A stretch of DNA of 64,000 bases from the NCBI GenBank assembly GCA_024699855.1, contig JAMPIQ010000001.1, positions 14,880,001 to 14,944,000 of the forward strand, given 5' to 3'. The stretch comes from Aphelenchoides besseyi. Lineage: Eukaryota; Nematoda; Chromadorea; Rhabditida; Aphelenchoididae. The position numbers were made by a program, and so were the translations under genes. Under the pieces are notes generated by a model. It searched no databases. It was not told where the DNA came from and worked only from the letters and a program-made list of their open reading frames with translations. Of the stretch, positions 1-12,953 are shown one piece after another. Every line of letters begins with the position of its first letter. Position 1 is the stretch's first letter.

Positions 1-814
1 GTCGGGGTTTTCCAAAAGTAAACGGAATGTAACGATAACGGATCATATGCTAGAAACAAGAAGTCAATGCGAAAGCCAAAGACCATGGACTCACCATGAT
101 TTGACGTTTCATTGTCAAGAACGTTAAGACGAAGAAGTACATGACCAAAATTGGCCAGAAGACGGGAATGTCGAAGAGCTCAAAGAAGGTCATGAAGAAA
201 GCAATTAGCGTTGACTTCATCGTTTTCAACCTAAACAAGGTTGTTTGTGAGCAGCAAACAAACGAACCAAAATTTGAACTCCGGCAAACGGCGCATGAAC
301 GGTCGGAATTCTTCGTTGTTGCTGCGCGGCAAAGTGGGACCTTCTTCATCTGTAACAATTCAGAACACAAAATGGAAACCAGTTTACCTTCACTGTCCGC
401 TTCAAATGCAGGATCGATTCTGGGTGTAAGAAACGCGAGAAACATGTTCAGATAGTAAATGAAAAGCGCATAAGTGACTATGTAAAAACCCTAAACGATG
501 AGAAGTAAAAATGACAAGGAATTGCGAGCAAACTTGAACGGCAAAAATACGCCAACAGAAGAGGAGTATCGTGAAGATCGCAATTCCCCATCGAACACCC
601 GTATACGGAGTTAAACGATCCAAGTAGTGTTGATATTTCTGAAAATCAAACGTTGAATGTCCAACAAAAAGTTGGTTTTGGATCGTGAAATCGTATCACT
701 TAAAGTAACGTTGCATAAGCGAAAGTGTCGTTTAACACTCGAAAAACTTACGATTGCCAACCAGGATCCGAAACGAGAAGCCGCACTCGGTTGATCACGA
801 ATATCGTCGTCCAT
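1..814 (-). CDS. RER1: RER1, Golgi-to-ER retrieval receptor (3' end beyond window)
   Basis: RER1 is a four-helix Golgi protein that returns escaped membrane proteins to the ER. Six exons can be read on the minus strand: about 814-752, 638-534, 490 to about 413, one near 366-264, 230-95 and 49-1. Joined, they give the family hallmarks: [12 protein letters not shown] at the start of the first helix, the block [14 protein letters not shown], the acidic stretch followed by [16 protein letters not shown], then [14 protein letters not shown], and TMKRQI leading into a final exon with RYRYIPFT. Introns are about 40-115 bp with GT..AG ends. The chosen start is the ATG at 814, which opens MDDDIRDQ, because the upstream reading has no resemblance to the family. 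The last residues, a basic tail in relatives, lie left of base 1. Identification is very secure. Confidence 0.95.
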
Positions 815-1192
815 CTCGTCTCCGATTTCTTCGAACACTTCGAAATGATCGTCAACCAATCGAAATGAAAAAGCGAATCTGTTCGTTTCGTGGCAGTCTG
901 TCCGCCGTCGCTGCTGTTTGCAAACTGCACTTGTGGCTCCACAGCAGCGGCGGAAATTCAAACGACATTTCTCGTTGAGTAATTGAAGTTACTCCCGAAG
1001 AAACACTTGGCTAATTCTTTGGATTGCCAAGGTTTACACAAGAGCAAAAACTGAAAAGCTTTCACGTTGATTCACGCTTCGTGAGAACGATGTTGTCCTC
1101 GAGGTTCTCAAGGGTTTCAGCCAACTCACTATGATTCAGTAGCCGGTGACTTAAATGTTTTCAGCTCTTCACTATCGTGCATTCACGTCCAA

Positions 1193-1613
1193 ATGAGTCG
1201 ACGATTGATCTTCGTTGCTATTTTGCCGTTAGTTTTGTCGTTCGATTGTACGAGCCGAAAAGATGGATTGTATCCGAGTGTTTCAATCGGATGCACGGAT
1301 GTCTTTTGGAAGTGTTGGAATGAACAAGCATTTCGATACACATGTCCGCACGACTTGTTCTACCGAACAGACGCCGAGTATTGTGACTACGAGGAAAATG
1401 TAAGTTCCAACGAAATTGCTTTGATTCGGAGTTTAGGTTCCAAATTGCAAGACTACAAATTTGAAAGAATCGTCTGGACAACAACTTGGAGCGTTTGATT
1501 GTAATGGAAGACCAGATGATGTTTACGTTCAACGACATTTAATCGAACACACGTTCCGTTGCTCTAACGGCGAAAGCAGTTCGATTTCTGTCACAGTCAA
1601 TAAAACCGATTGA
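1193..1613 (+). CDS. small secreted chitin-binding (peritrophin-A/CBM14-like) protein
   Basis: This two-exon gene (1193-1399 and 1437-1613) encodes about 127 residues. It starts with a clear signal peptide (MSRRLIFVAILPLVLS). The mature part carries the cysteine spacing of a CBM14/peritrophin-A domain: C near residue 19, GLYPSVSIGC, then FWKCWN, FRYTC and a final C in EYCDYEE. The second exon has four further cysteines (C-K, FDCNG, FRCSNG) that may be a degenerate second module. Proteins of this kind bind chitin in eggshell, cuticle or gut lining. The 37-bp intron has GTAAGT..TTTAG ends. An AATAAA hexamer overlaps the last codons. The family is likely; the exact role is not known. Confidence 0.8.
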
Positions 1614-1649
1614 TGTTAATAAACTCATTTATTCAGACAGAGAATTCGA

Positions 1650-2166
1650 TCAGTAAGAAAGCAGTGAATAGGGATCATCGATGCTTTCAGTGATATAGTC
1701 GCTACTCAAAGTTTGAGATGTTCGTGAGTTCGATTCGCTGGTTTTATTGGATTTCGAGTTGTCGTTCAATTTGGCCGGCGGAAAAGTAACGTGATACTGA
1801 AACGGACTTAAACAAACAGTATAATCACCATTAGCTACCTCACGAGATGGTGTTTGATCCTTCGATTGATTGATTAATCTCGTTTTTCTCTTTGGTTTTT
1901 TACACGAAATTAATAGAACAATGAAAAAGAGGAGAATCAGAAGGCTTCCCATTATGAAAAGCATCTAAAGCGATTGACCGTTGAGTTTACATCATGCGAT
2001 GTTACCTTGAAATCTACGGCTTCTATGATTGCTTTGAGAATTGATTCCCAGGTTAGCGAATCGAATTCTGAATGTTCGGCGGCGAGTTCGGGAAAATACC
2101 TGTGCATTTCCGCTCTGGACAATCGAGTTTGTTTGAGTGAACAGTCGAATGGAGGCATAACGACAA
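1650..2166 (-). CDS. small type I membrane protein, 5' end unresolved
   Basis: Three exons can be joined in frame on the minus strand: 2166-2100, 2067-2006 and 1964-1650. The first carries several cysteines (around LDCPERKC). The second is short and helical. The third starts with a strong membrane helix (GSLLILLFFIVLLIS) followed by a basic stop-transfer run (CKKPKRKTR) and a polar, serine-rich tail ending in SLLSY. This layout suggests a cysteine-containing outside part, one membrane pass and an inside tail. The acceptor at 2167 is strong (TTTTCAG), so at least one upstream exon with a signal peptide should exist, but no convincing one was found up to 2.9 kb. If it does not, translation could begin at the ATG at 1964. 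No family recognised. Confidence 0.5.
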
Positions 2167-2917
2167 CTGAAAAGATTGTAATTACAAACGTGGATAATCG
2201 AGGGTTATTAGACGAAAAACAGCTGTTGAAAAGTTTGCTATCTTTGCGTCGTGTAGTAACAAGCAAAGTTGTGAGGAACAAGAGCGAATGTTGTGGATAA
2301 AGCGAGCTGGATTGGCGAGGTCAGTCACCTGCGTTGGGTTTACTCGGTGTGCTGTGTGCCAATTTGTTTCCTAGACCGCCAATCAAATTGATGCGCCGCG
2401 AAAAGAAGTTGGTCACTCACCAAACAAACACAAAAAACGAGGGGGTACTTCTTAATTGATTGGACCACTAATGCAAACTTAATGACAGTGAAAATAATAG
2501 TCGATACTCAAACTTCTTCGGCTGTTTAATCAGATAGAAAGCCGCCTAAACCGCGGGAGATTATCCAAAAAAGCGGCATTTTGTTTCTGACGCGTCCAAT
2601 CGAACGATTTTGCCATTGATCCTTTCGGTCATATCGGCAGTCGTAATTCTCGGGAATAACGTAATCTTATCATCTTCGTCAATTGTCGGCATTTCTCTGT
2701 TCAACTAATCTCTGGTTTTCCAATAAACTTTTTATTAAAAGATTCTGTGCGATTAACAAAGAGATCAGTGACTTTAAGTGCGTGTAAGAAAATTGACACA
2801 AATGGCGACAAATTGCGATTCTAATGGCAAGAGAAACTGAATGACATTTTAGCTACCCGTAGCACAGTTCCCGATCAATGAGCACGTGGACCTCGTATAA
2901 CAGAAAGAACAATAGAA

Positions 2918-4687
2918 TCAAACTAAAGCCTCTGATCCCGGTGGTATTTGAACGATTGCAACGCCGTTTGATGCGTAACGTCGTGGAGTTGAAGTGAACA
3001 GATACGGTGATGATTGTTGAGCTTCACGATCAGCAAACGAATATCCTCGAGGATCAAAGGCGGTAGCCGGGCGAATAGCAATTACATCGGGCCACGAGTC
3101 CTTGTCGTTTTTGTGCGATTCAACACCCGAATCTCGATCGTTTGTAACTGAGCTTCTTGACGGCGAGATTTGTTGTGTTGCCTAAGATATTCATTGAAAC
3201 ATGGGAAATAAACGAACAAACCAAATTAATTGTGCTGTTTGAGTAATGAGGCGATAGCTTCTTCTGTTTCTTTGGTCCAACTTTTTGCTGTTCATTTGCA
3301 CTTCTGTGACGTTCACGACGGCGATAAAACAGAAACATTACCGAACACGTAAATGCTAATAACAACATAACAATCAACGTGCAAATGAGAAGTCCGGCCT
3401 TAAATATTCGTTCATTACTTTTGATTGCTCAATACCCAACTTACATAGCCGTCTAAATACAAAGTCCAATCGTCGTGATTGGCTTCGATCTCTGCAGCAC
3501 CGCGGAGAACCAAGCTGCTAGCAGCATCCAAGTTCATTTTGCCGTTGAAATCGCGTTTGGAGATCAAGCGAACCAAATACGTGAAGTTGTCGTTGATATC
3601 GGCAAGTGGAATGATATGCGAAGAATCCTGAAATTTGATGCTCGAATGACTGTATTATGTTTGTCGCGAACCAAAGTAATCCATTTGTTTTGGATACGTT
3701 GAACCGTACTCCATTGCAACTGTTGATCGCATTCTGGTGGCGCAGTTGGATCGGAGTTTTGCCACATCAATTCCACGGTACGTGTTGTTAGATTTTGCCC
3801 AAAATCGATGTCCATTTCTTCGTTGTTATGCGGTCGTACACTTAAATTCAATGGTTCTCTATTGGATCGCATCAAAGCATCTGGAGCCACCATTCCGCTG
3901 CATTGCGGCCGACCGAATTGGCCGTCTTGTGTGAACGAGAAGACACGAACGAAGAATCGTTCATGAATGTGATTTTGAGCAAACTCGTACGGTAAAACGA
4001 AACGATCCGACATAGTAAAATGCCGGTTAACTATTTCGTTGTGAATCAAACCATCGGCATTGACAATTGAACGCCAAACTTCGACAACATGCAGCAGTTT
4101 GGTTTCATTTGGCGGTGGCGTTTGATGTTGGATGAAAAGTTTGGCTTTGATTCGCAGCGGTTTCATTCTAACACCCTCGATACACGTCACTTGGAGCTGA
4201 TTGAAATCTAAGAACAAATGTTTACGCAAATCGTTGTTTGTTTATATTTACCGGTTGCTTCGATTGATTCCAACGGTTTTGCAGTCGAATTGTAACGTTC
4301 GTATATTTCGCAAACTCTTTTGCACTGAAAATGATCTGATTAATGAAGAGCAAACAAGCAATAAAAAAGGCCGACAAAGTTTGTCGAGAGATAAGACAGT
4401 CAAGAGCTGTTTTTCTTGTTTACTGATAAGAAAAAAGACAGTAAACTTACAGAATCGAACTCTGCTCCATTGGTCTCCCAATCGTCCACTTCTTCTCCGG
4501 ACATCAAACGAACAGTTCGACTTGTGCTCTTTAATGTGCCACAAACCGCTACACAAGTCAGAAACTTTTTGTAATTTCCACGTCTTATTTCAACGTTTGT
4601 CGTTGAATCAATTGTATTGTCCGATGAAGCTGCTGATTGAATTGTGATGAGCACAAGAAAAATCAACAACATTGTTGATCGTCTCAT
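2918..4687 (-). CDS. type I membrane protein with fibronectin-III-like region
   Basis: Six exons (4687-4451, 4324-4252, 4207-3672, 3627-3445, 3398-3222, 3181-2918) sum to exactly 490 codons. There is a signal peptide (MLLIFLVLITIQSAAS), then a region with four cysteines (TCVAVC ... CKRVCEIY). A long ectodomain follows with a fibronectin-III-like core near residues 200-330: NLTTRTVELMWQN, the strand QLQWSTVQR, and NFTYLVRLISKRDF as a final strand. A membrane helix (LLICTLIVMLLLAFTCSVMFLF) and basic RRRERHR precede a 120-residue cytoplasmic tail ending GSEALV. N-glycosylation sites are visible outside. It could be an adhesion or guidance-type receptor; the four-cysteine plus FN3 order recalls anosmin, but this is only a hint. 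Intron between 3671 and 3628 is 44 bp. Confidence 0.75.
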
Positions 4688-7600
4688 TTGGGTCTGAAAT
4701 GTGGAATTGTTGATGTTGGCCCAGAAACACGCAAATAGAACAAATGAAGATGATCAACGACGACAGTTAGTAGTAAACCGAATGCTGAACAGACGTCACG
4801 ATTGTAAATCATTAACGCGAAGGTGTGAATGGGGAGTTATGCTCGATAGTGGTCATTATTCTTGTTCAAAGCTTGTCAATCGGACCCCAAGTGACGCACT
4901 TGTTGCGTGCCAGCTACCGAATCCAAAAACCTAATATGGTGAGCAACGTTTAACCTCCGGAACTCATTAGACGATCCATCGACCTTTGGCGTCTGTTCGG
5001 CAGACGTTCGACCTCATCAACAAATTCGTCCCGATTAATGAGAAAGCAAGGTCTTAATCGGCACACAAAGAATCGCGAGAGTGAGGAGGCGGACTGGCGA
5101 TTTAGCCGCGGCGCGTTTTTGTGGACCATCGATTTGTGTGTTGAAGACGAGAAAAAGACCGACAAAAAATAAGCGACTGAACGGGAAATACAACGATCTT
5201 CAAATTGCCAATTTTGAGGCACATAACTGGCAATTGTAACGAATCGAAAGGTCCGAACGAATGCAACGTGAGTCAGAGCGCAGATGCCAGGAAATTGTAA
5301 TGACCGTTAAGCGATGAAAACGTTGAGAAGCTTGAAAGTGACCGTCGAGTTTATCGAATCTGATCAAAAACAATTGACATCAATGAAGAGGACCGAAGAG
5401 ACGTATAAACGATCGGAAAGTCAATTTGACGGCGATTAGTCAAAACAACACTCCGATCGAATAGTTCGCGTTGGTGATCATAAAACCGATTTGATTGGCC
5501 GCTTCAATGGCGTTAAATCGGCGGTCGAATCAATAGGTTCCGATTACCGCGAGTCGTTCTTCCGATCCGTTTTATGATTATGCGATTTTGATCATATGGT
5601 CATAATCGACAATGCAAAGATGTTCGAATGAAATGAGAAAAATACACAAGTGAACATCCGCACTCTTTCCCCAACATCTTTCCAATCGCTCGCAATTCGA
5701 CTCGTGAGAACGAAAAACAAAAGAAATTGAAAAGGTCGCCAATTTGCGTACCTCCATGTTACTAATCGTTTCTGGCACTCCGAGATTCATCAGTGAAAAT
5801 GGATTTGCAAAAGACGGAAGACGACGATTGTGCGGTAAATCATACGATGCAAATGAAAGGCCGACAATCACACTCCAAGAGGTGTGATTGTGATTAATTT
5901 GATGTTTTTGTGGTGCCGCTATAATTTATGATCCCCGCAATAAACGACAAGGTGGTGGGTGAGTAATTGGGCTGTGAGCCTGCTCATTGAAGAAATGAAT
6001 GGCACAAACGAAATGTCAACACATTCGTCAGCAAAGACATTTGCATTCGATCGAGGGCGTGGCAACAAACCTGAGGAGTCAATTTACACAAATTTTCGAT
6101 CGCCAAAAAACAGCGGGCAACTACAGGAACCGCGGAGTCGATTTACCCACGGCTTCGATCCGGGGATCAGAGCGAACATGTGCAGTTTTTACAGAGAGGC
6201 ACAGCGGGACTTTTACACAAAAAGCAAACATACGAAGTAAATGCCGCAGCTGTTGAACGCTTGAGGTAAATCGAAGTGACAATTAGGCAACCGCGGAACG
6301 TGCAACAAGGTTAATCGTTTAGAAGACTAAGCACTAGAAGTCAAGTACATTGGACAACAAGAGGCTTTGATGTGACAATAAACATAAAGTTCGTAATCGT
6401 CGGATAGAATTTCCATTCGTGTGAACATCGAGAGGAAAACTAATCTGTCGGGTCGAATTACATTTCCAATCAAATTTCCGATTGGAAAAACGAAATGTCC
6501 TTCAAAATCGTTTACAATCGAACGACTCAATTGCACAATTGGGCTCATAATCCCGACTCATTTCGCGCAGGTGTGAAAGCGGGTACCTCCGACCATTGGC
6601 GGCATCGGCACAAATGGCAACCGCGCAGTCAATTGTCCGAAATCCAAGGTGACAAAACGACTCGCTTATTAAACGGCAGTAAAATCGTCGATTTGCAGAG
6701 AAATTGGGTTTTTTCTCTGCCATCTGAGGTCCGGTCAAATTCACTGTTTCTGTAGCTTCAGCGGAACAAAAGCGGATTTTTACGACAATCAATTTCAGTA
6801 GAATCGGAGGCTCCGAAATTGCGTGTACTTTGCGGCTTAACCCCAAAAAGCCAAACGATTCTGTGGACCGCCCGCGGTGTTTAGAATCGTAGCAAATTTA
6901 CGGTCGTTTGTAGGTGCCGATTGAGCACTAAAGTGGGCGTAGCAACTCGAAAATTTGTTGTAAAATCAACCAACTGAAGAGAAGAAATCCGCGAAACTGA
7001 TTCGAAGTGTTTTCACGTCGAATGAAATCAAAACGACAACCGTACGCAACGAGACGGTTGGAGATCGTCGAAAGTAAACGGTTAGCACTTGTTGCCGACT
7101 AACAACTACAAAATCTTCAGTTTTCGAGTCTTTAGCCTCCAATCGACTGTAACATAATAGTTGATGGATGCGAAGAATTCGAAGAGTCAACGATACAATA
7201 GACGATTTCAGTCGGAGGTCGGAAATTTTGCATAAAAGGCGAAGAGGCAAATCCCGAGGTTAATCCCAACCGACGCACCGTTTTCCCTCCGAAGTCAAAT
7301 CGCGCGAGTTGCCGTCAAGGTCGTCTGGTGGTCAAAACGGAGACGATAAAGTTGGCGGAATCAGCAGCCTACGGCAATCAAACGAAATCGAGAGCCGGTG
7401 AGGGAAAGCGGCTGCAGCAGATTTCGTTGAAATCCGCTGCCGAAGGTCGAGAAGTAAAATCGCAAAAAAGATTAACGGATTAGGCGAACTGAACGTAAAT
7501 CAAAAGCCAATTTGCGTACGTGCCTCGAATTACCGCAAACGGTTTTACGGTCGATGGTCGTTCGGAAGACAAACGTTGAGAATTCAAAATTTAAGGATCC

Positions 7601-8410
7601 TCGTAAAAGCTGACCATTAAGGGCTTTTGCGCAATCGAAACGTTCCCAATCAAATCCCAAGGCCACATTATTACCTTCGAAACGGTTCTCGAGGACGACG
7701 CAAAACGGTTTCCATTTCTTTGGCGCAATGAAATCGTGCGTGTGTGAGTTGAAATGAGTTCACGACGTTTGAGGGAAACGGCGCTCAATTTCGTTTGTGG
7801 TGCGTGAGAAACTGAAAACCTGTGGGTCAGCAGTCGATTAAAAGCGAGGTATCTTCGGAGGATGGAGGGTGGTGGATTAGCAAACAAATTCGAATTCGGT
7901 CCGATGTCACGAATCGCCTTTGCAACAAGTCGAAGAGATGACCTCAAGCGGCGCGCGAATTCGCAATCCAATTCATCAAGTTTATGTGTTCCGTTGACCG
8001 TAGTCTCAGGGTGCCGAGATTGAAACAAAACGCGGACCGTCGAGTTCGCTAATCGGAAGGAAACGGAATCGTTTTATTGGATGAGAGGAACTTTTGAATT
8101 GAAATGAGATTTCGAATCGCGTGGTTTCAATTGAAAAGTTTTCGACATTTTCATCGAAAATGTTCGTACAAACAAACGAAAGTTGATTACAAACAAGTGA
8201 CCGGAATTATCTCGCTCGTGCTCGAGCTTTGCGAATCCAATGGCCAAACCGAGTGTTTACAGAATTTCGAGGCGGCTGAACACAAAAGAAAACAAAGCGA
8301 AAGATCTTGGGGGGATTCGAAGCGGACATCTTGAGAGAGTGAAAAGAAGAGCGGGTTTATTGTTATTCAAGTGGTCAAAAATTTCGTGTTTAACTGGTCA
8401 GTTTGCGAAA
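4688..8410. other. gene-poor interval, no convincing gene
   Basis: No exon chain with family resemblance was found on either strand. Scattered reading frames of 60-145 codons are present, for example minus-strand 4950-5222 and 7591-8028, but they lack consistent splice sites, signal peptides or recognisable motifs. One possible isolated first exon lies at about 5750-5870 on the minus strand and ends at a GTACGC donor. The stretch may hold control sequences for the flanking receptor gene and histidine ammonia-lyase, or an unrecognised lineage-specific gene. Confidence 0.5.
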
Positions 8411-10647
8411 TCACAGGGCTTGTTCGTAATCTTTTGGCCCGAAATTTCCACCGGTTGGACTCGAACAATCCTGTCGCAATGCATCCGGTTGCTGTGCTTC
8501 CAAAGTGGCCATCTCTTCGATATGCGGTGCAACCACTTCCCAGATACGATTCTCACGCACCAGTTTAATGACTTCTTGGATTTCCGGTTGCATATAACGA
8601 TCCTCATCTAATGGACTGAAGAATGGAAATCGTATATTATAGATACGAATGGAACCTACGCGGAAACAGTTCGCACCAATTCGTAGACCTTCTGCAACGG
8701 GACTGTCGATCTCAACGGTTTCAAGAACTCCATTCCTTGACAAGCGGCCAACAACTCCATTGCCAACACTGAAAATTGATTAAACCAGTTATTTCGAACT
8801 TTGCTTTACCAGCTTCCGTATGTTCAACAACTTTCAACGCTTTTCGAGCCGAAAATCCACCCATGGAAACGTGATCTTCTTGATTGCACGAAGTTGGAAT
8901 GCTGTCCGCTGAACTTGGATGACAAAGCACTTTGTTCTCGGAGACCAGCGATGTTGCACAGTACTGAATGGTCATGAATCCCGAATTCAAGCCGCCGTCT
9001 TTGGTCAAAAATGTTGGCAGACCACTCAATTGGTTGTTGACCAGACGCTCCAAACGGCGCTCACTTATTTGACCCAACTCGTGAACCCCGATCGCCAAAT
9101 AATCCAAAACTTTTGCCGGATATTCGCCGTGAAAATTGCCGCCTTAAAACATTCAAACATTAGTTCATAGTCATTCAAAGTCTCACCAGAAATGATTTCT
9201 TCTTCATCAGCAAAAATGAGTGGATTGTCAGTTGCCGAGTTGATTTCGGTTTCGAGAATTTTACGAGTAAACTCAATGGTATCATGTGCAATTCCGTGAA
9301 CTTGCGGCACACATCTCAACGTATAGGCGTCTTGAACTTTTCCGCAATGGCGATGTGATTCGGCGATTTCTGAGCGATTCCATTCGGAGTGCGAAAGAGC
9401 GCGAAGTCGATTGGCAACAGCGATTTGTCCTTTGTGTGGTCGAACTTTGTGGATCTCTTGAATTAAACAGTAAGTCTACGAGATGATTATCTAACAAACT
9501 CACTTGCATCGTACGCTTTACTTGTTCCTTTCAATACGTCCAATGTCAAGGCAGCGATCACATCTGCTTGTTTGGCTAAGTTTTCGGCTCGAACTGACGC
9601 TAAAAACCAAAAGTAACAACAAATTCATTTCGTTTATTTACCCATAGCTCCAATCGAAGTGACCATTTGAGTGCCATTGATTAACGCTAATCCCTCTTTT
9701 GGGCCCAGTTCCATTGGTTTTAAGCCGTTCTCTTGTAGTACGATGTTAGCTGGAGCCCAACCAGTTTTTGGTGACCACCTGAATATTTACAATAAGTGTC
9801 TATTTCAATTCATAACCTACGCTTGTCCTTCACCCAACATTCCCAACGCCAAATGAGCCAACGGTGCCAAGTCTCCGCTACAACCCAAGGTTCCTTGTTG
9901 TGGAACAAATGAAACACAAAACGCTGAAATAAGCTTTCATCAACTAAAAGTCTTAGGCTTCCAATTAACAAGCAGGTTTTTATTTTAACGAAAATACGAT
10001 TACGAAAAGCGGTTTCCAAATTCTCACCATTGAACGCATCAACCAATTTCTCAACATTTTCCAACGAAATTCCCGAGTGTCCTTTGGCAAAAACGTTAAT
10101 TCTCAACGCCAACAACATTCGTGCCTTCGAGGGTTCGAGATGATGTCCGTAGCCGGTAGCATGTGAACGAATCAAATTCAATTGCAACTTCCTGCAAACT
10201 CGAACTATAAACCAGAAAAACCCAAAAACTCACTTGATATCCTCCGGTGAGATTTTAACGTTTGCAAACGTTCCAAAGCCAGTGGTAATCCCGTAAACAG
10301 CTAAAAAGGAAAAATAAAATCAAGATCCCGCTGAAATCGATTACTTCGATGTTCACTTGCAACCTTCTCAAGAAAAGTTCGTGCTTTTTTGATTCGGTGT
10401 GTTGCTTCAGCACTCAATTCGATTCGACACAAATCACGAGAGCAATCGACGAGATCTTCCAATGTCATGTTATAGCCGTCGAGTATAAGGGTTCTTTTCG
10501 GTGCGACAGTCAGGTAACTGCAAGTTGAAATTAGTTTCTGCTACGGATGAAAATATCTCACTGCTCTGGATCGTTCTTGAACCTCGCTTCATGTTCACCG
10601 GAATAAACGAGATTGTGAATAGTCGAGTTCATGGCGCAAACGGGCAT
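8411..10647 (-). CDS. HAL: histidine ammonia-lyase (histidase)
   Basis: This enzyme removes ammonia from L-histidine to give urocanate, the first step of histidine breakdown in the cytosol. About nine exons on the minus strand give the full family core in order: [10 protein letters not shown] with the catalytic tyrosine, the MIO-forming motif [14 protein letters not shown] (near 9833-9900), [64 protein letters not shown] and [16 protein letters not shown]. The Cys-Ser-Gly triplet matches animal histidases. An N-terminal part precedes [14 protein letters not shown]. The start is the ATG at 10647 or the in-frame ATG at 10632. The stop at 8411 follows KDYEQAL. All key residues are present, so it should be active. 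Confidence 0.95.
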
Positions 10648-12953
10648 TCGATTCAATCAGTGAGAAAATTGAGGCACAACAGTGATGCCTGAAATACGAA
10701 ATGACAACTCAAAGGTTTTCAAGTGCTAGTTCTCAAAAACCCGACCGAAAGAGTAAAAGCGAGTTGAGAATGAGAAGTCCGAGTTATTTCTGAAGCTTGA
10801 AAACAACTTCGCAATTACGAGTGAAGAAACGTCTGATGAAGTGTTGTGTAAATGATTATAAAGGTCATTTGACAGATCGATCAGTTGACGCACGGTCATA
10901 AGTATTGAATTCGAACACTTTTAACTACAAAACCGCGAGACCAAAAGTCGTCAGTTGACTGATGGTATGTGCAACATTTTTTACACCAACCCGTGGGTTC
11001 TTTGCTTCTGAACAGACTTCGGATCTTAACTGTTGTACCGGGTAAGTACAGCGATAAAACAAAAGAATGAGCTTGGTTTCAAAGACTGCAAACGTGACAA
11101 AGAGACGGAATTAAAATTGAGAGAAGTGATCAGTCAAATCACAGCGACAAGTGCGCAATAAAAGGTATTCCGTTTGTTTCATTCTCATGGTTTTCAGCGG
11201 AAGATCGTAAAATACAAACAGATCGGATATGCCACGTAGTAATTGATTGATAATGCGAGATGGTTAACTTTGGTTCCATCTCGAAGTGTGCGATTTCGGA
11301 ACACGAGATTGACTGCAGAGGTTTTTAGTTTGCACGAACATGACAAGCGAATTGTAGAATAGAAGGCTTCTGAATTGGATGAAAAAACGTTGTTCGAAGA
11401 TCGATAAACGCCTACACGGATGTTACGATACTTCACATCGATACTGTGCAGCTCCATTTCGACGGTACATTTCTGTAAACGTGCGAATATGAAAGTTGAC
11501 ATGAGTTTGAATGTTCGACGATTTGATACAACTTCTCACGATGTGCAGTTGCTGTTACACAAACTGATCGAAACGACAATGAAATTTTGTTCTCAACGTT
11601 TTCTTGACGTCGAGTCTGCAGTCACTAGTTTTCTATGAAATTGAACGAATTACGAAAATTTTTGTTATCGCCACACTTTTCCAACAATCTAATCCTCCAG
11701 TCTGCACATAAAAACGCGAAGATTCTCAACAATATCGCGAATTCAACTTCCTAATCATCAAAATAAACAATGTTTATTATCAACGAAAATGATCGAAGCT
11801 AAACGACAAGCGAACTGGTGTGTGTTGGTGGTAGAAATCCACATAGATTGTTTCTCGCGACGAATATAATCCAGAAATCGAAGTTTTTAGATGAATTTGT
11901 TTGAGTTCTCCGACCAGTTGAACGATTGAGTGTCAGCAAACCAGTGATTATAACACTAATCTTCAGTAGCCGTTTCCAGGCTTCAAGCAGCTTTGTATAT
12001 CCTCTATTCGAAATGGTTGTTTGTTAAATTTGATCTTCAACTTGAATGCCAGTGAATAGTTCTCTTTGCTCGACGATCTTTTAGATACGAAAGACAATCA
12101 AACCTCATGACGGCAAGGAAGTGGAGCTTCTAACGAAAATGCGACGATCGAAACAATCGCTAATTAACGTTTCCATTAATTGCTTATCATATCAGGAAAA
12201 ACTATAGAAGCGAACACGTTGTTTCGCAAGAGCTTCGTGTTGTACACGTGGAAGGTCTCTTTTAGTCATTGCAATGTCACCCACTTCGAGTTATCAATTC
12301 AATCCCTTCAATTTACGTTGCTTTGCAGCAACAACAACAACAAGAAGGTAGAGCTGAAGAAGCAGAACTGACTGATAAGATAGTTAACTTCTGGCTAACT
12401 AATTGATTTTGTGACGTTCCTTTCGTAGTTTGAAAGATCGCGTTTGATAGCTTGTTTATAACGATGTGTGTTTCGATTTCTATTCACAAGAGATTCATAC
12501 TGGAATTCAACAGCAGAAACATATATACCATATGCACGGTTGGAACTGAACGATAAATGTCATTTGTTGTGTAAACATTAAAAGGTTACAAAGTTTTGTT
12601 TCGCACTTCACTCAATGGTGTCGGATTCTGTTTACACAAATCAGTGTGATCTACGTTCTTTTCGAGACCTTTTTCTCACGTGTTTTCAAATACAATTCAA
12701 CAACTTAAATAACTCACTTAAACCGCCAAAAGAACGTGAACGTTTTTAAGCAAACAAACTTCACGCAATTGGCGCTAAGTGTGGGGCACAAGACTCGGTT
12801 TCCATCGTTATCTACAATTGAATTGTACTACAACAACTGAACTCTTAAGTTCGTTTAGGGCGGGACGAATGTTCTGTTGGACGTTATAAAAAAAGACATA
12901 AGTATACCTTCTTATTAAATACTCACTAACAACACTTACCATCAAATTCTTCA
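10648..12953. other. sparse interval with unplaced open frames
   Basis: Between the two metabolic genes no complete gene was recognised. On the minus strand one open exon-like frame (11472-11194) has a good TTTACAG acceptor and cysteines. Another open stretch near 11958-11800 ends in SFDHFR and a stop next to an AATAAA. These could be pieces of one or two real but unrecognised minus-strand genes. The last 300 bases are AT-rich and likely contain the promoter of the alpha-glucosidase gene. Confidence 0.4.
11194..11472 (-). CDS. possible exon of unknown minus-strand gene
   Basis: This frame of about 92 codons begins right after a TTTACAG acceptor, with KCTVEMELHSID, and ends at a TGA. It contains alternating strand-like segments, three cysteines (including SCSCK) and a hydrophobic end (INYYVAYPICLYF). 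No ATG-initiated full model could be built upstream. It is not recognised. It is kept only because the splice site, amino-acid composition and length are better than those of surrounding random frames. Confidence 0.25.
   Translation of the reverse strand, partial: KCTVEMELHSIDVKYRNIRVGVYRSSNNVFSSNSEAFYSTIRLSCSCKLKTSAVNLVFRNRTLRDGTKVNHLALSINYYVAYPICLYFTIFR

Noticed and set aside
2561..2692. Minus-strand 43-codon frame (MPTIDEDDKITLFPRI, then INGKIVRL) that faintly recalls replication protein A 14-kDa subunit
   Set aside because: Too short, and the expected continuation (glycine-rich strand and C-terminal helix) is absent in the following sequence.
5578..5871. Minus-strand frame with SFASYDLPHNRRLPSF and a GTACGC donor
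   Set aside because: It could be a first exon, but no ATG lies in a natural place and no following exon was found.
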